From positions 62,001-126,000 of the forward strand of contig NZ_JAAGOA010000020.1 of assembly GCF_010550675.1 (NCBI RefSeq): DNA of 64,000 bases, read 5' to 3'. The notes beneath the pieces were generated by a model. That model worked only from the letters and a program-made list of their open reading frames with translations, was not told where the DNA came from and searched no databases. The position numbers and the translations under genes are program-made. This document shows positions 7,824-16,665 of the stretch, one piece after another. The DNA comes from Phytoactinopolyspora halotolerans (GTDB lineage: Bacteria; Actinomycetota; Actinomycetes; Jiangellales; Jiangellaceae). Within the stretch, counting starts at the first letter, position 1; every line of letters begins with the position of its first letter.

Positions 7824-8618
7824 ATGGCCTTCGACATCGACCGGTTCACCCGGACCTCGCAGAGCGTCCAGTGGCAGGATCTGTCCTTCGAGGATTTCCG
7901 CGACGATCCGCTCCCTCCGCAGACGTTGCGCAGCCTGCGCTACATGTGCGACGTCGAGTACCACACGGTCTGTTACCTGCGCGACCTGCTCGTCACACCG
8001 TCGCACAAGGAGCACGATGTGGCCGCGTTCATGACGATGTGGAACCGCGAGGAGTTCTGGCACGGCGAGGCCCTGGCCCACGTGCTGGGACTGCACGGCA
8101 TCACGGTCGACTTCGACCAGCTCAAGGCCCGGCGGCTGAAGGTCGGCTGGAAGGACCGGCTCGACCCGGTGAAGCAGTCGCTGCTCGGGAACATCGTCGG
8201 CACCGACTTCATCGCGGTGCACATGATCTGGGGTGCGGTCAACGAATGGTCGGCCACCGCGGCGTACACGAGGCTGGCCGAACTCGAGGGACGGCCGGCG
8301 CTGGCGGAACTGCTCCGCCGGATCGCCAAGCAGGAGAGCCGGCACGTCGCGTTCTATGCCACACAGGCGCGTAACCGGCTGGAACGCAGCAAGAAGGCTC
8401 GCATGCTCGCCCGATTCGCGCTGCGCAAGGCGTGGGCGCCGGTGGGTTCCGGCGTGCTGCCCGAGGACGAGGTCGTACACGTCATGTCGCACCTGTTCGG
8501 CGGCCCGGGCGGGATGGAAGAGATCCGCAAGATCGACACACATATCGGCCGCATGCCCGGCCTCGGTGGTCTGACCATCGTCGAGGACGCGATGCGCAGC
8601 CGAGGCATCGCCGCCTGA
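7824..8618 (+). CDS. Ferritin-like diiron protein with complete ligand set
   Basis: A 264-residue four-helix protein with the full diiron pattern: E45 (DVEYH), E77-x-x-H80 (EEFWH), E141 (NEW) and E171-x-x-H174 (ESRH). Related folds include acyl-ACP desaturases, aldehyde-deformylating oxygenases and AurF-type N-oxygenases, all using O2 at two irons. It is third in the operon behind the fatty acyl reductase, and its degenerate paralogue is first. The likely substrate is therefore a long-chain aldehyde, alcohol or ether lipid; desaturation to a vinyl ether or aldehyde decarbonylation are both possible and neither is shown. The Shine-Dalgarno (GGGGAC) is modest. Confidence 0.8.
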   Translation: MAFDIDRFTRTSQSVQWQDLSFEDFRDDPLPPQTLRSLRYMCDVEYHTVCYLRDLLVTPSHKEHDVAAFMTMWNREEFWHGEALAHVLGLHGITVDFDQLKARRLKVGWKDRLDPVKQSLLGNIVGTDFIAVHMIWGAVNEWSATAAYTRLAELEGRPALAELLRRIAKQESRHVAFYATQARNRLERSKKARMLARFALRKAWAPVGSGVLPEDEVVHVMSHLFGGPGGMEEIRKIDTHIGRMPGLGGLTIVEDAMRSRGIAA

Positions 8619-8873
8619 CCCATACGGCACCGCCTGACGGAATCGGAACCGTCACCGAACCGAAGACCGACGACGCGCTCGCGCACCCGGGACGCCCCGC
8701 TGCGCGGGCGCGTCGGACGTGTGTACCGGGACGAGTCGGATACCGCCACCCCAGACGCGGCGCGAGGCCCGGTTCGAGATCGCTGTGCACCCCTTCTCAA
8801 GATCGCCACGGTCCGTTAGATTTGGGTCAGCGTAAATCCCATATCCGGACTCGCCCGAATCAAGGGGGTTTCT

Positions 8874-9935
8874 GTGTCCGTGCTCGCTCGTATCCTCGCT
8901 CCGCTCTCCGCGCTCCCCGCCAAGGCGTTCCGCGTGCTCGCCACGCTCGGCGTCACGATCCTCGCCACCACCGTGCTCGGCACCTCCGCCGTGGCCGGCC
9001 ACGGCGCCGCCTCGGACGCCTCGGACACGTCAGCCTCCGCCCAGGCCGCGGCGCTTCCGCTGGGCAAGCAGCGATTCGTCGTCGCCATCGGCGGGCTGCG
9101 CGCCTCATCCACCCAGAACTGGGTGCGGCTCGGCCAATACGACTTCCACACCGACGGCACCGTCACCGAACGGCACTGGCACTGGACCCAGCGGGTCAGG
9201 GTCGACCGGGTCTACACCGGGTTCGTCGCCCGGAATTGCCCGACCCGGGAATGCAACATCCAGACCGCCGGGGGCTACCAATCGACCGGCGCCTCACAGA
9301 CCCTCCAGGGCACCTATACCGTCAGCGGGAACACGCTGCGTGTCACCTGGGACTCCGGTTTGTGGGAGGAGTGGGAGCTCGCCTCGGCGGCCGACGGCGA
9401 GCTCGCCACCCTGGAGTACCTCGGTTCCAACTACACCTCTACGCATGGCTACGGATACGGCAGCAATGCCGCATGGGACGCTCGGGCGTCGATGAGCTCC
9501 ATCGCGTCCGCCGATCACACCCAGTTCGAGCACTCCTATCGGTTGTGGAAGACCACGAGCAGCAACCCCAGTCCGTTCATCGACAGCGGCGACGGCTCGC
9601 CGTTCTGGGTCACCAACTGGTCGGTGTGCAGCGGCGGCAGCTGCCTAGGGGCCCGGACCTCCGGCGGCACGGCCGGCACCGACTACTACGTCTCCCCCGC
9701 GCGCAGCCCGATCGGTCACCGCCGGGACACCATGTGGAGCTGGCGGATCGCCAACGCCGACGGACGAGGCGAGTACTGCTACACCGGCAACTCGCACGTC
9801 AAACCGATGATGCAGATCATCGACGACGGCGGTGACTTCCACGGCTGGGTCGGCGTCGAGGCGTCGCTGAACGAGACGGTTCCCGATCAGGGCGCCTACG
9901 CCGACGACATCGGGGTCTTCAGCATCTACGGCTGA
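8874..9935 (+). CDS. Secreted protein of unknown function
   Basis: A 353-residue protein not recognised. A GTG start is preceded by AAGGGGG. Residues 1-42 form a secretory signal (basic start, hydrophobic VLATLGVTILATTVLGTSAVA, cleavage near AVAGHGA). The mature part is rich in W, Y, G, S and T and has paired cysteines (CPTREC, CSGGSC and a later EYC), suggesting a disulfide-bonded extracellular beta domain. It has the look of actinobacterial exported proteins with no assigned role. Its last 10 bp overlap the convergent acetyltransferase gene. The 255 bp upstream hold no other gene that I can support. Confidence 0.7.
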   Translation: MSVLARILAPLSALPAKAFRVLATLGVTILATTVLGTSAVAGHGAASDASDTSASAQAAALPLGKQRFVVAIGGLRASSTQNWVRLGQYDFHTDGTVTERHWHWTQRVRVDRVYTGFVARNCPTRECNIQTAGGYQSTGASQTLQGTYTVSGNTLRVTWDSGLWEEWELASAADGELATLEYLGSNYTSTHGYGYGSNAAWDARASMSSIASADHTQFEHSYRLWKTTSSNPSPFIDSGDGSPFWVTNWSVCSGGSCLGARTSGGTAGTDYYVSPARSPIGHRRDTMWSWRIANADGRGEYCYTGNSHVKPMMQIIDDGGDFHGWVGVEASLNETVPDQGAYADDIGVFSIYG

Positions 9936-10531
9936 CGAGGCGGCCGCCACATGCACCACAGCGGTGGACCGTCCGGGAGCGTCACGGTCTCCTTGACGGC
10001 GAAGTCATGCCGCTCGTACAGGCGCCGGCTGCTCTCGCTGGTCGCTTCGAGATAGGCCGGAACCCCGTCCTGGTCACAGCCGGCCAGGACCGCCCGGAGG
10101 AGCATCGATCCCAGGCCACGGGATTGGTGCTCCGGCCGGGTTCCGAGCGCGAGCAGGTAGTGGTGCTCCAGGTCATGCGGATGGTGGGCATCGAGCAGCT
10201 GCATGAGCACGAACATCCGTTCGGTGTACTCCGCGGAGGCGTGCGCCATCTCGTCGGCCAGCTTCTCGTCGTCGATCTGAGTACCGGGCGGAACCCAGAT
10301 CGCGGCGGCTACCTCGTCCGTGACGGTGTCGATGCCGCCGCCGTGGTGGGTCGCCTCCAGCGTTGCGCGGAATACGGCGGGCAGGATCTCGGCCCGCCGG
10401 CCCCGATCCGGATAGCACCAGCTCATCACGGGGTCCTCGTAGAACGCGGCGGCCAGCGTGTCGCCCACCCGGGGTGTGTCGGCGGCACCGGCCTTCCGCA
10501 CCGTGGCTGTGGTGATGGTCGAACTGCTCAT
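9926..10531 (-). CDS. GNAT family N-acetyltransferase
   Basis: A 201-residue GNAT protein: central AIWVPPGT strand, the acetyl-CoA loop in LALGTRPEHQSRGLGSMLLRAVL (Q/R-x-x-G-x-G/A form) and the C-terminal YLEATSESSRRLYERHDF that ends most members. It would move an acetyl group to a small amine or toxin; the substrate cannot be told. The ATG at 10531 is chosen over further upstream starts because GAGGAGGAG precedes it at good spacing. It converges with, and overlaps by 10 bp, the secreted protein gene. Confidence 0.85.
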   Translation of the reverse strand: MSSSTITTATVRKAGAADTPRVGDTLAAAFYEDPVMSWCYPDRGRRAEILPAVFRATLEATHHGGGIDTVTDEVAAAIWVPPGTQIDDEKLADEMAHASAEYTERMFVLMQLLDAHHPHDLEHHYLLALGTRPEHQSRGLGSMLLRAVLAGCDQDGVPAYLEATSESSRRLYERHDFAVKETVTLPDGPPLWCMWRPPRQP

Positions 10532-10678
10532 GGCTCCTCCTCGGTGAGTGTCGAGCAGCCCCAGCATCACCGGCCGCGGCATGCTCCGGCTTCCCCCGGA
10601 GACACCAACTTCGCCGGTGCGCGACGTAGTCAATACCACCCCCTCCCCGCGCCGCATGGCGAGAATTCGCCAGCCGGG

Positions 10679-12391
10679 TCAGAGCAGGCCGCGGCGGAGC
10701 CCTTCGGCGACGGCAGCGGACCGGCTGGCGGTCCCGAGCTTGGTCAAGATGTTGCTGATATGCCGGTTGACCGTGTGCTCGCTGAGCACCAGCTCCGTGG
10801 CGATCATCCGGCTCGTCTGCCCCGCTGCCACCAGGCGCAGAACTTCGGACTCGCGTCTGGTCAGCGCAGAGTGCCGGCGCACCCGGCTGAGCTCGTCCAC
10901 CACGACGGCGGCGTTCTTGGCGGCGTGAACGGCGCCGATGCCGTCCCACAGCCGCGCCGCGCTTCGTGCGTGCCGTAGCCCGTCGCCGCGCCGGCCGGCC
11001 CGGCCGAGCTCCTCGGCCAGCGCGATCCGGGCCGACGCTTCCTCGAACGGCGCGTGGGCACGGTGATAGTGCCGGATCGCATCCTCGAAGGCGATCCGCG
11101 CCCGATCGCGCTCCCCGGTCGCCGCCGCGACCACTCCCCGCACGTAGGCGACGCACCCTCGTACCGCATCGTTGGGCGTTCGCTCGGCGTGCGCCGCGAG
11201 TTCTCCGGCCGACTCCGTCGCAGCGGCCAGATCCCCGAGCCTCACCGCGGCCCGCGCCAACAGGTCCAGCCCGGCGATTCTGGGTGTCGGTGCATCGGCC
11301 TCCGCCTGACGCAGGTACTCCTCGGCGCGGTCGCGCGCGCTCGGCGCATCCCCCACATCCAGGTAGAGCTCGCCCAGACCGAGCATGGCCAGCGGATGGT
11401 CCGCCACGCCTTCGAAGATCTCCGCGGCCTCGTCGAATCGTCCCTGACGACGACGGAGTTCGCCCATCCGCACCTGCGCCTCCACCGCCAGCGGCGGACG
11501 CAGATCGGCCAGCACGGCGGCCGACTCGGCCAGTTCGGATTCGGCCTCGTCCCAGGTGCCGCGCCAGATCAGCACACCCGCGTAGTGTGCCCGGCACGTG
11601 CGGTTCAGGAAACCGGTGTGTCGCCGTTGCGACCACTCCTCGATCTTGCGGCACCATTGCGCGGCCCGGTCGTAGTCCCTCGCCTGTTCACAGGCGTAGA
11701 GCAGGTAGCAGTAGCACCACCCGGCCGACCACAGCTCGGTGAATTCGTCGGCCCATGCGACGGCGGCCACTTCTCCGAGACGCTCGATGCCTTCGGCGCT
11801 CTCCCCGCGGTACACCAGGGCGAGCCCTTCGGTGGCCGCGCCCATCATCTCCAAGTCGACGATTCCGAACCGGCGCCCGAGCTCCCCTGCCTGCACGCCC
11901 AGTTGCCGTGCCCGGTCGGCCTGCCCCGCGTACAGCGCCTTCTCAGCCTCGTGGACGTACAACCACCCCAAGTCCGGGCTCGGTGCCAGCGCCGACAACA
12001 GGCTCCGCGCACGAGCGAGCCACCCTTGCGCGACGGCGATCTCTCCCCGGAAGTCGACCGAGTCGGTACCGAGCCAGGTGGCCATCCGACCGGCGTCTTG
12101 AGTCCGGCCCTGGGCGCGGTAGGCCCGGTACGCGCGTTCGCGCGCGTCGAAAAGGGTCGAGGCATCGGACAGCCACCAAGCCGCCCAGCTCAGCCCTTCC
12201 AGCGCCTCGGCCGACTCACCACGCTCCAGTTCGGCGGCGAACCACCGCCGTGCCGCCGACCAGTCGCCTTCGGCCAACGCGGCCCGGCCGCGCGCCACTA
12301 CGTCCTCGCCCTCGGGCGGCGCCGGTGCGCTCGATGCGATCGACGCCGTCGATGCGCTCGATGCGGTCGTCGATGACTCCGAAGTTGTCAC
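10679..12391 (-). CDS. LuxR family regulator with TPR-like repeats
   Basis: A 570-residue protein. Residues 1-25 are a Ser/Ala/Thr-rich tail encoded by short near-repeats of TCGATGC type. The large middle is an array of TPR-like helical pairs (for example ALAEGDWSAARRWFAAEL, RRQGRFDEAAEIFEGVA). The last 65 residues are a LuxR/GerE helix-turn-helix: LTRRESEVLRLVAAGQTSRMIATELVLSEHTVNRHISNILTKL, in pieces. There is no ATPase domain, so it is not a full LAL protein. It probably binds DNA in response to an unknown signal sensed by the repeats. The GTG start lacks a clear ribosome site. It lies upstream of the acetyltransferase gene with a 147-bp gap. Confidence 0.85.
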   Translation of the reverse strand: MTTSESSTTASSASTASIASSAPAPPEGEDVVARGRAALAEGDWSAARRWFAAELERGESAEALEGLSWAAWWLSDASTLFDARERAYRAYRAQGRTQDAGRMATWLGTDSVDFRGEIAVAQGWLARARSLLSALAPSPDLGWLYVHEAEKALYAGQADRARQLGVQAGELGRRFGIVDLEMMGAATEGLALVYRGESAEGIERLGEVAAVAWADEFTELWSAGWCYCYLLYACEQARDYDRAAQWCRKIEEWSQRRHTGFLNRTCRAHYAGVLIWRGTWDEAESELAESAAVLADLRPPLAVEAQVRMGELRRRQGRFDEAAEIFEGVADHPLAMLGLGELYLDVGDAPSARDRAEEYLRQAEADAPTPRIAGLDLLARAAVRLGDLAAATESAGELAAHAERTPNDAVRGCVAYVRGVVAAATGERDRARIAFEDAIRHYHRAHAPFEEASARIALAEELGRAGRRGDGLRHARSAARLWDGIGAVHAAKNAAVVVDELSRVRRHSALTRRESEVLRLVAAGQTSRMIATELVLSEHTVNRHISNILTKLGTASRSAAVAEGLRRGLL

Positions 12392-12453
12392 ATCTCATAT
12401 GATGCGCCTCGTCACGCCGGACGAGATTGTCCACACAACTACTTCCCGAAGGA

Positions 12454-12870
12454 TCAGTCCAGCGAGAACAGCGGCCCGGTGATGGTCAGACCGAGATCGT
12501 CGACGTGCGCGAAGAACGCGAAGAGCATCAGTGCGGCGCCGGCCAGCGCCATGTCCTTCATGAACTGGACCATCTCCGTCTGCCGGGTCTGCGCGTCCTC
12601 CTCCTTCCAGAATGCGTGCATCAGCAGCGCGGTCGGCGCCAGGAACGCCACCAGCAGCAACGCCCCGAGATCTGCCCAGATACCCAGCAAGACCATCAGC
12701 GCGCCGACGACGATCAACACGCCGGAGACGAGTACAGCGAGCCGCGCCTGCGGAACGCCGCGCGACTGTGCGTACCCCGCCATGCCCTGTGTGCTGGTCA
12801 GGTGACTCATGCCTGAACCCAGAAAGAGGATCACGAAAAGAATGCGGCCGATCAAGACGACGACGTCCAT
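12454..12870 (-). CDS. DoxX family membrane protein
   Basis: A 138-residue integral membrane protein with four hydrophobic segments (about 4-22, 46-64, 68-88 and 106-125). The first carries the DoxX signature GRILFVILFLGSGMSHL. DoxX proteins were first linked to quinol oxidation and in mycobacteria to redox stress complexes; the role here is unknown. The ATG has GGAGGTGAG directly upstream. It follows the PEBP gene by 49 bp on the same strand. Confidence 0.85.
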   Translation of the reverse strand: MDVVVLIGRILFVILFLGSGMSHLTSTQGMAGYAQSRGVPQARLAVLVSGVLIVVGALMVLLGIWADLGALLLVAFLAPTALLMHAFWKEEDAQTRQTEMVQFMKDMALAGAALMLFAFFAHVDDLGLTITGPLFSLD

Positions 12871-12919
12871 GGCTCACCTCCGGACCACCCGCGCCGATTC
12901 CGGCGCTGATTCCACTGTG

Positions 12920-13366
12920 TCAGCGTTGGAACAGGCCGACAAGCGTTCCGCTCGCCACGGTGATCCCGTCGGCCGCACGGTGGACATCCGCCACGGCGGG
13001 CTCCGCCGGCAGTCCCGGCGACCCAGACAACGCGAAGACCCGGAAGAAGTACCGGTGTGCCTCGTCACCGACCGGCGGAGCCGGCCCGCCCCAGCCGGTC
13101 TCGCCGAAGCCGTTCCGCCATTCGACGCCGTTGTGCTCCCCGTCGGGAAGCCGGGTGACACCCGGATCGAGCCCGGTCACCAGCCAGTGCAGGAACGGCT
13201 GTCCGGGCGCGTCGGGATCCTCGCAAAGCAGCAACAGCTCGGCGGCGCCGTCCGGTACGCCCTCCCACTCCAACTCCGGAGGCTCGTTGGCATCGTGCCA
13301 TGAGTGCCGACCCGGGATGAACGTGTGGTCGGAGAAGCTGGGACTACGAAGAGCTATTCCTGCCAT
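12920..13366 (-). CDS. YbhB/YbcL family PEBP-like protein
   Basis: A 148-residue phosphatidylethanolamine-binding-protein fold. Visible landmarks are the PPELEWEGVPDGAAELLLLCEDPDAP strand-loop (ligand-pocket DPDAP), FLHWLVTGL and the GPAPPVGDEAHRYFFRVFAL segment that matches the GPCPPxGxHRY family motif. Bacterial members bind small anions or lipids and their physiological role is unclear. There is no signal peptide, so it is cytoplasmic. Confidence 0.9.
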   Translation of the reverse strand: MAGIALRSPSFSDHTFIPGRHSWHDANEPPELEWEGVPDGAAELLLLCEDPDAPGQPFLHWLVTGLDPGVTRLPDGEHNGVEWRNGFGETGWGGPAPPVGDEAHRYFFRVFALSGSPGLPAEPAVADVHRAADGITVASGTLVGLFQR

Positions 13367-13469
13367 CGTCCCGCCTCGTACCCCGACGCGTCCGGATCAC
13401 ACCTCGCGCCGCGTCCGGTGGGCTCACCGCGATATGCACCCAGCGGCCCGCAGCCGCTCCGGCTCTCCC

Positions 13470-15080
13470 TCAGCTTCCCGTGGTCAGGCCCCAGCGGCTG
13501 AGCTCCAGGATCCGCTCACGGGGCACGACGCCGCACCGAGCGGACCACGCCGCCCACTCATAGGCCAGCTCACGGACCAGGTCCGGGTGGTCCCCGGCGA
13601 CGTCGTGCAGCTCCACCGGATCCGCGTCCATGTCGTAGAGCTCCCAATCCGCCGGGTACTCGCGCACCAGCTTCCATCGCCCGCGGCGCACCGCGCCGTT
13701 GCCCAGGTGTTCGTAGAACTGACAGCGTGCGTCGTCGCGCGGTGCGCCGCGCCATGATCGCACCATGCCGACACCCTCCAGCGGCAGCGGGTCCCGCCCC
13801 GGCGGCTGGACGGGATACCGGACACCGGTGATCTCCAGCAGCGTCGGCATCACGTCCGGCAGGTAGTGCGTGGCGTCGCAGATCGTCCCGGCCCGGTCCT
13901 CGAGGCCGCGCGGCCAGTGCACGATGAACGGCGAGGCGATCCCGCCCTCATGTGTCCACCGCTTATGGTGCCGGAACGGCGTGTTGGAGACGTTCGCCCA
14001 CGGCGGTCCGCAGAACATGAAGGTGTCCTCGCCGCCCGGTGTGCGCTCCGGGTGCCGTCCGACATACACCTCGCCGCCGTCCGTCGTCGCGGTCGGGATG
14101 ATGGCCGGTCCGGGCCCGTCGTCGCTGCCGAGCCGGGGAGGTATCTCCTCGGCGCAGCCGCCGTTGTCGGAGAGGAACACGAAGACCGTGTTCTCCAGCT
14201 GGTCGGCTGCGTGCAGCTGCTCGACGATGCGTCCGATGCCGCGATCCATGACCTCCACCATGGCCGCATAGACCTCCATCCGCCGTTGCTCCCACTCGCG
14301 GTCCTCGGCGTCATCCCACGCCGGCACTCGCGGGTCGCGCGGGCTCAACTCCGCCTCCTCACCGACGACGCCGAGCTCCCGCATCCGCGCGAAGCGACGC
14401 TCCCGCACCACGTCCCATCCCTCGGCGTAGCGCCCCGCGTACCGGGCGATGTCCGCGTCCCGCGCGTGCAGCGGAAAATGCGGCGCGGTGTACGCCACAT
14501 AACAGAAGAACGGCCGCCGATCGCCGGTTTCCGCATGCTCGCGGATGAACGCGACGGCGTTGTCGGTGATGGCGTCGGTGTAGTAGAAGTCGGGATCCTC
14601 GCGCGCCTCCGCGGAGATATCGTCCTCTCCCCGGCGGAGGCCACGCGGGGCGAAGTAGTTGCCACCACCGTCCAGCGTGCCGAAGAAGCGTTGGAACCCG
14701 CGGCGGGTCGGCCACGCCGGCGATGGTTCGTCCTTCTCGTGGGCGACGTGCCATTTGCCACTCATGTAGGTGGCGTACCCGGCCGCGGCGAGCACCTCCG
14801 CGATCGTCACACAGCGGTCGTTCAGATTGCCCGGGTACCCGCCCGGTCCGTCGTCGGCGGTGAGCACGCCGATCCCGGTCTGGTGCGGATGCAGCCCGGT
14901 CAGCAGCGACGCCCGCGACGGGCTGCACCGGGCCGTCGTCGTGAAGTGCCGCATCCGGATCCCGCCCTCGGCCAGCGCGTCGAGATGCGGAGTCTCGATC
15001 TCGCTGCCGTAGCACCCGAGGTCCGAATACCCCAGGTCGTCGGCGAGCACCAGCACCACATTCGGCCTGTCGTCGCTCAT
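13470..15080 (-). CDS. Arylsulfatase-type sulfatase (sulfatase A)
   Basis: A 536-residue type I sulfatase that would hydrolyse a sulfate ester. The N-terminal metal site is VVLVLADDLGYSDLGCYG (two Asp), and C52 in C-S-P-S-R-A-S-L-L-T-G is the residue converted to formylglycine. Downstream are the SGKWHV lysine-histidine motif and FLSDNGG. There is no signal peptide, so the enzyme is probably cytoplasmic and acts on imported sugars. The ATG at 15080 is preceded by AAGGAG at 6 nt; an earlier in-frame ATG at 15098 overlaps the upstream sulfatase stop and is possible. It closes the long leftward run that begins with the TetR gene. Confidence 0.88.
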   Translation of the reverse strand: MSDDRPNVVLVLADDLGYSDLGCYGSEIETPHLDALAEGGIRMRHFTTTARCSPSRASLLTGLHPHQTGIGVLTADDGPGGYPGNLNDRCVTIAEVLAAAGYATYMSGKWHVAHEKDEPSPAWPTRRGFQRFFGTLDGGGNYFAPRGLRRGEDDISAEAREDPDFYYTDAITDNAVAFIREHAETGDRRPFFCYVAYTAPHFPLHARDADIARYAGRYAEGWDVVRERRFARMRELGVVGEEAELSPRDPRVPAWDDAEDREWEQRRMEVYAAMVEVMDRGIGRIVEQLHAADQLENTVFVFLSDNGGCAEEIPPRLGSDDGPGPAIIPTATTDGGEVYVGRHPERTPGGEDTFMFCGPPWANVSNTPFRHHKRWTHEGGIASPFIVHWPRGLEDRAGTICDATHYLPDVMPTLLEITGVRYPVQPPGRDPLPLEGVGMVRSWRGAPRDDARCQFYEHLGNGAVRRGRWKLVREYPADWELYDMDADPVELHDVAGDHPDLVRELAYEWAAWSARCGVVPRERILELSRWGLTTGS

Positions 15081-15094
15081 CAAGCTCTCCTTGC

Positions 15095-16654
15095 TCATCT
15101 CGGGTTCTGGCCGAATACGCGGGCTAAGCGTTCGTACTTACCCGGCGGCCACGCCGCGTCGGATACGTGCCAGGAGATCGGCGTCGTCGGCGTGACCACA
15201 GCCAGCCGTTCCTCGAGATCCGCGGCCAGGTGCGCGCGGCCGGTACGGCGCAGGTGCTCGGCGTAGCGGACCGGATCGTTGTAGTACGTCGGACCAGTCT
15301 GGAGCGTGGTCAGCATCGGGTCCGGCAGCGCACCCGGCCGGCCGGCGTAATGGTTCCACCACTCACTGAGATGACCACGCATCCGGTCTGCCAGCGCAGG
15401 CTCCTTCTGCAGCAGATCCACCGTCAGGTGCGGGTCGGACGTCACGTCGAACAGCTGCTCCCACTCCGCGCGGAACGCCCCGGGATGGTAGGTGCGGATG
15501 TACAGATGGTCACGGGTGCGTACGGCGCGCTGGTACGTGTGCGCGCCGTGCCCGAAGACCAGGTACTCCCGCGAACCGATCTGCTCCCCGCGGATCGCCG
15601 CCGCGAACGACTCGCCCTGCCACCCGTCCGGCACCGGGAAGCCGAGCATCTCGCACAGAGTGGGCGCGAGGTCGATGTTGTACAGCAGGCTGTCGCAGCG
15701 ACGGGCGTCGTCGGGCAACTGGTCGGTGACGCCCGGCCAGTAGACCACCAGCGGCAGCCGGTGGGTGGGCTCATTGGCCAATCCATGTTCACCGTACGAG
15801 CCGTTCTCGCCGAACGACTCTCCGTGGTCGGCGCTGACGATGATCGCGGTCTCGTCGGCGATGCCCATCTCCTCCAGCGCCGCCAGCAACTGCCCGAAGT
15901 AGTGATCCCAGTACATGATCGTGCCGTCGAAGCCGTTGATCAGATGCTCGTAGTCGGCCCGGGTGCGGACCGCATCCGGCATGTTGTGCGGCACGTCCGA
16001 CGTCCGAGGCACCACGAAATAGTGCAGGTCAAGCGCGCTGCGTGGGCCGTACACCTCGGCGTGCGCGTCGATGGCCGTCTGATCGGGCCACGCAGGCGGC
16101 GGCCCCGAGGCGGCGGCGCGCGCCGCCCACTCCGCGCCGGTCGGGTACGCGGTGTGCGGCTCCCAGTAGGTCAGGTGCAGGTACCAGTCGTCCTCATCCG
16201 CGTGCCGACGGATCCAGTCCAGTGCCACCCGGTTGACGTCGTGCGCCTGCTCGTCGTTGATCTCGCCGGTGGCGCGGATGGACTCCCGGAAGTTTCCGTA
16301 GAAATGGAACGCCCGATGCCGCTCGGCGAACATGGAGACAGCCGCGGTGTACATCCCGTGCCGCTGAAGCTGCTGGCCCAGTAGTGGGCGGTGTGGATCC
16401 GGACCGTGCCCCGGATCGAGCCGGAACCGGCCCGCCTCGCCGAAGTGCCCGATCACGCCGTTGGTGATGCCGAACTGGCCGCTGGTCAGCGCGGTACGCG
16501 ATGGAGCACATGGCGAGTCGGAGCAGTAGTAGCGGTCGAAGACCACGCTCCGCTCCGCCAGCGCCTGCAGGTTCGGCGTGGTCGGCCGCTGATATCCGTA
16601 CGGCTGGGTGTGGTCGGCGCGGAGCGTGTCCACGTCCACGTAGATGATGCGCAT
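15095..16654 (-). CDS. Sulfatase (sulfatase B)
   Basis: A 519-residue type I sulfatase. Metal-binding D7-V-D9-T-L-R-A-D stands at the N-terminus, C49 in C-A-P-S-R-T-A-L-T-S-G is the formylglycine site, and SADHGESFGENG supplies the second metal/active-site segment. It differs strongly from sulfatases A and C and is likely to have another substrate. The start at 16654 is used because IIYVDVDTLRADH begins immediately after it; upstream sequence in frame is antisense to the hydrolase gene. It starts 11 bp after the alpha/beta hydrolase stop and ends within 14 bp of sulfatase A, so the three are co-transcribed. No signal peptide. Confidence 0.88.
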   Translation of the reverse strand: MRIIYVDVDTLRADHTQPYGYQRPTTPNLQALAERSVVFDRYYCSDSPCAPSRTALTSGQFGITNGVIGHFGEAGRFRLDPGHGPDPHRPLLGQQLQRHGMYTAAVSMFAERHRAFHFYGNFRESIRATGEINDEQAHDVNRVALDWIRRHADEDDWYLHLTYWEPHTAYPTGAEWAARAAASGPPPAWPDQTAIDAHAEVYGPRSALDLHYFVVPRTSDVPHNMPDAVRTRADYEHLINGFDGTIMYWDHYFGQLLAALEEMGIADETAIIVSADHGESFGENGSYGEHGLANEPTHRLPLVVYWPGVTDQLPDDARRCDSLLYNIDLAPTLCEMLGFPVPDGWQGESFAAAIRGEQIGSREYLVFGHGAHTYQRAVRTRDHLYIRTYHPGAFRAEWEQLFDVTSDPHLTVDLLQKEPALADRMRGHLSEWWNHYAGRPGALPDPMLTTLQTGPTYYNDPVRYAEHLRRTGRAHLAADLEERLAVVTPTTPISWHVSDAAWPPGKYERLARVFGQNPR

Positions 16655-16665
16655 CGGTCTCCCTG

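Noticed and set aside
8432-9835. 467-codon plus-strand frame
   Set aside because: Overlaps the diiron and secreted protein genes in another frame; composition is Arg/His-rich with no conserved motif.
11054-12376. 440-codon plus-strand frame
   Set aside because: Antisense shadow of the TPR-LuxR gene.
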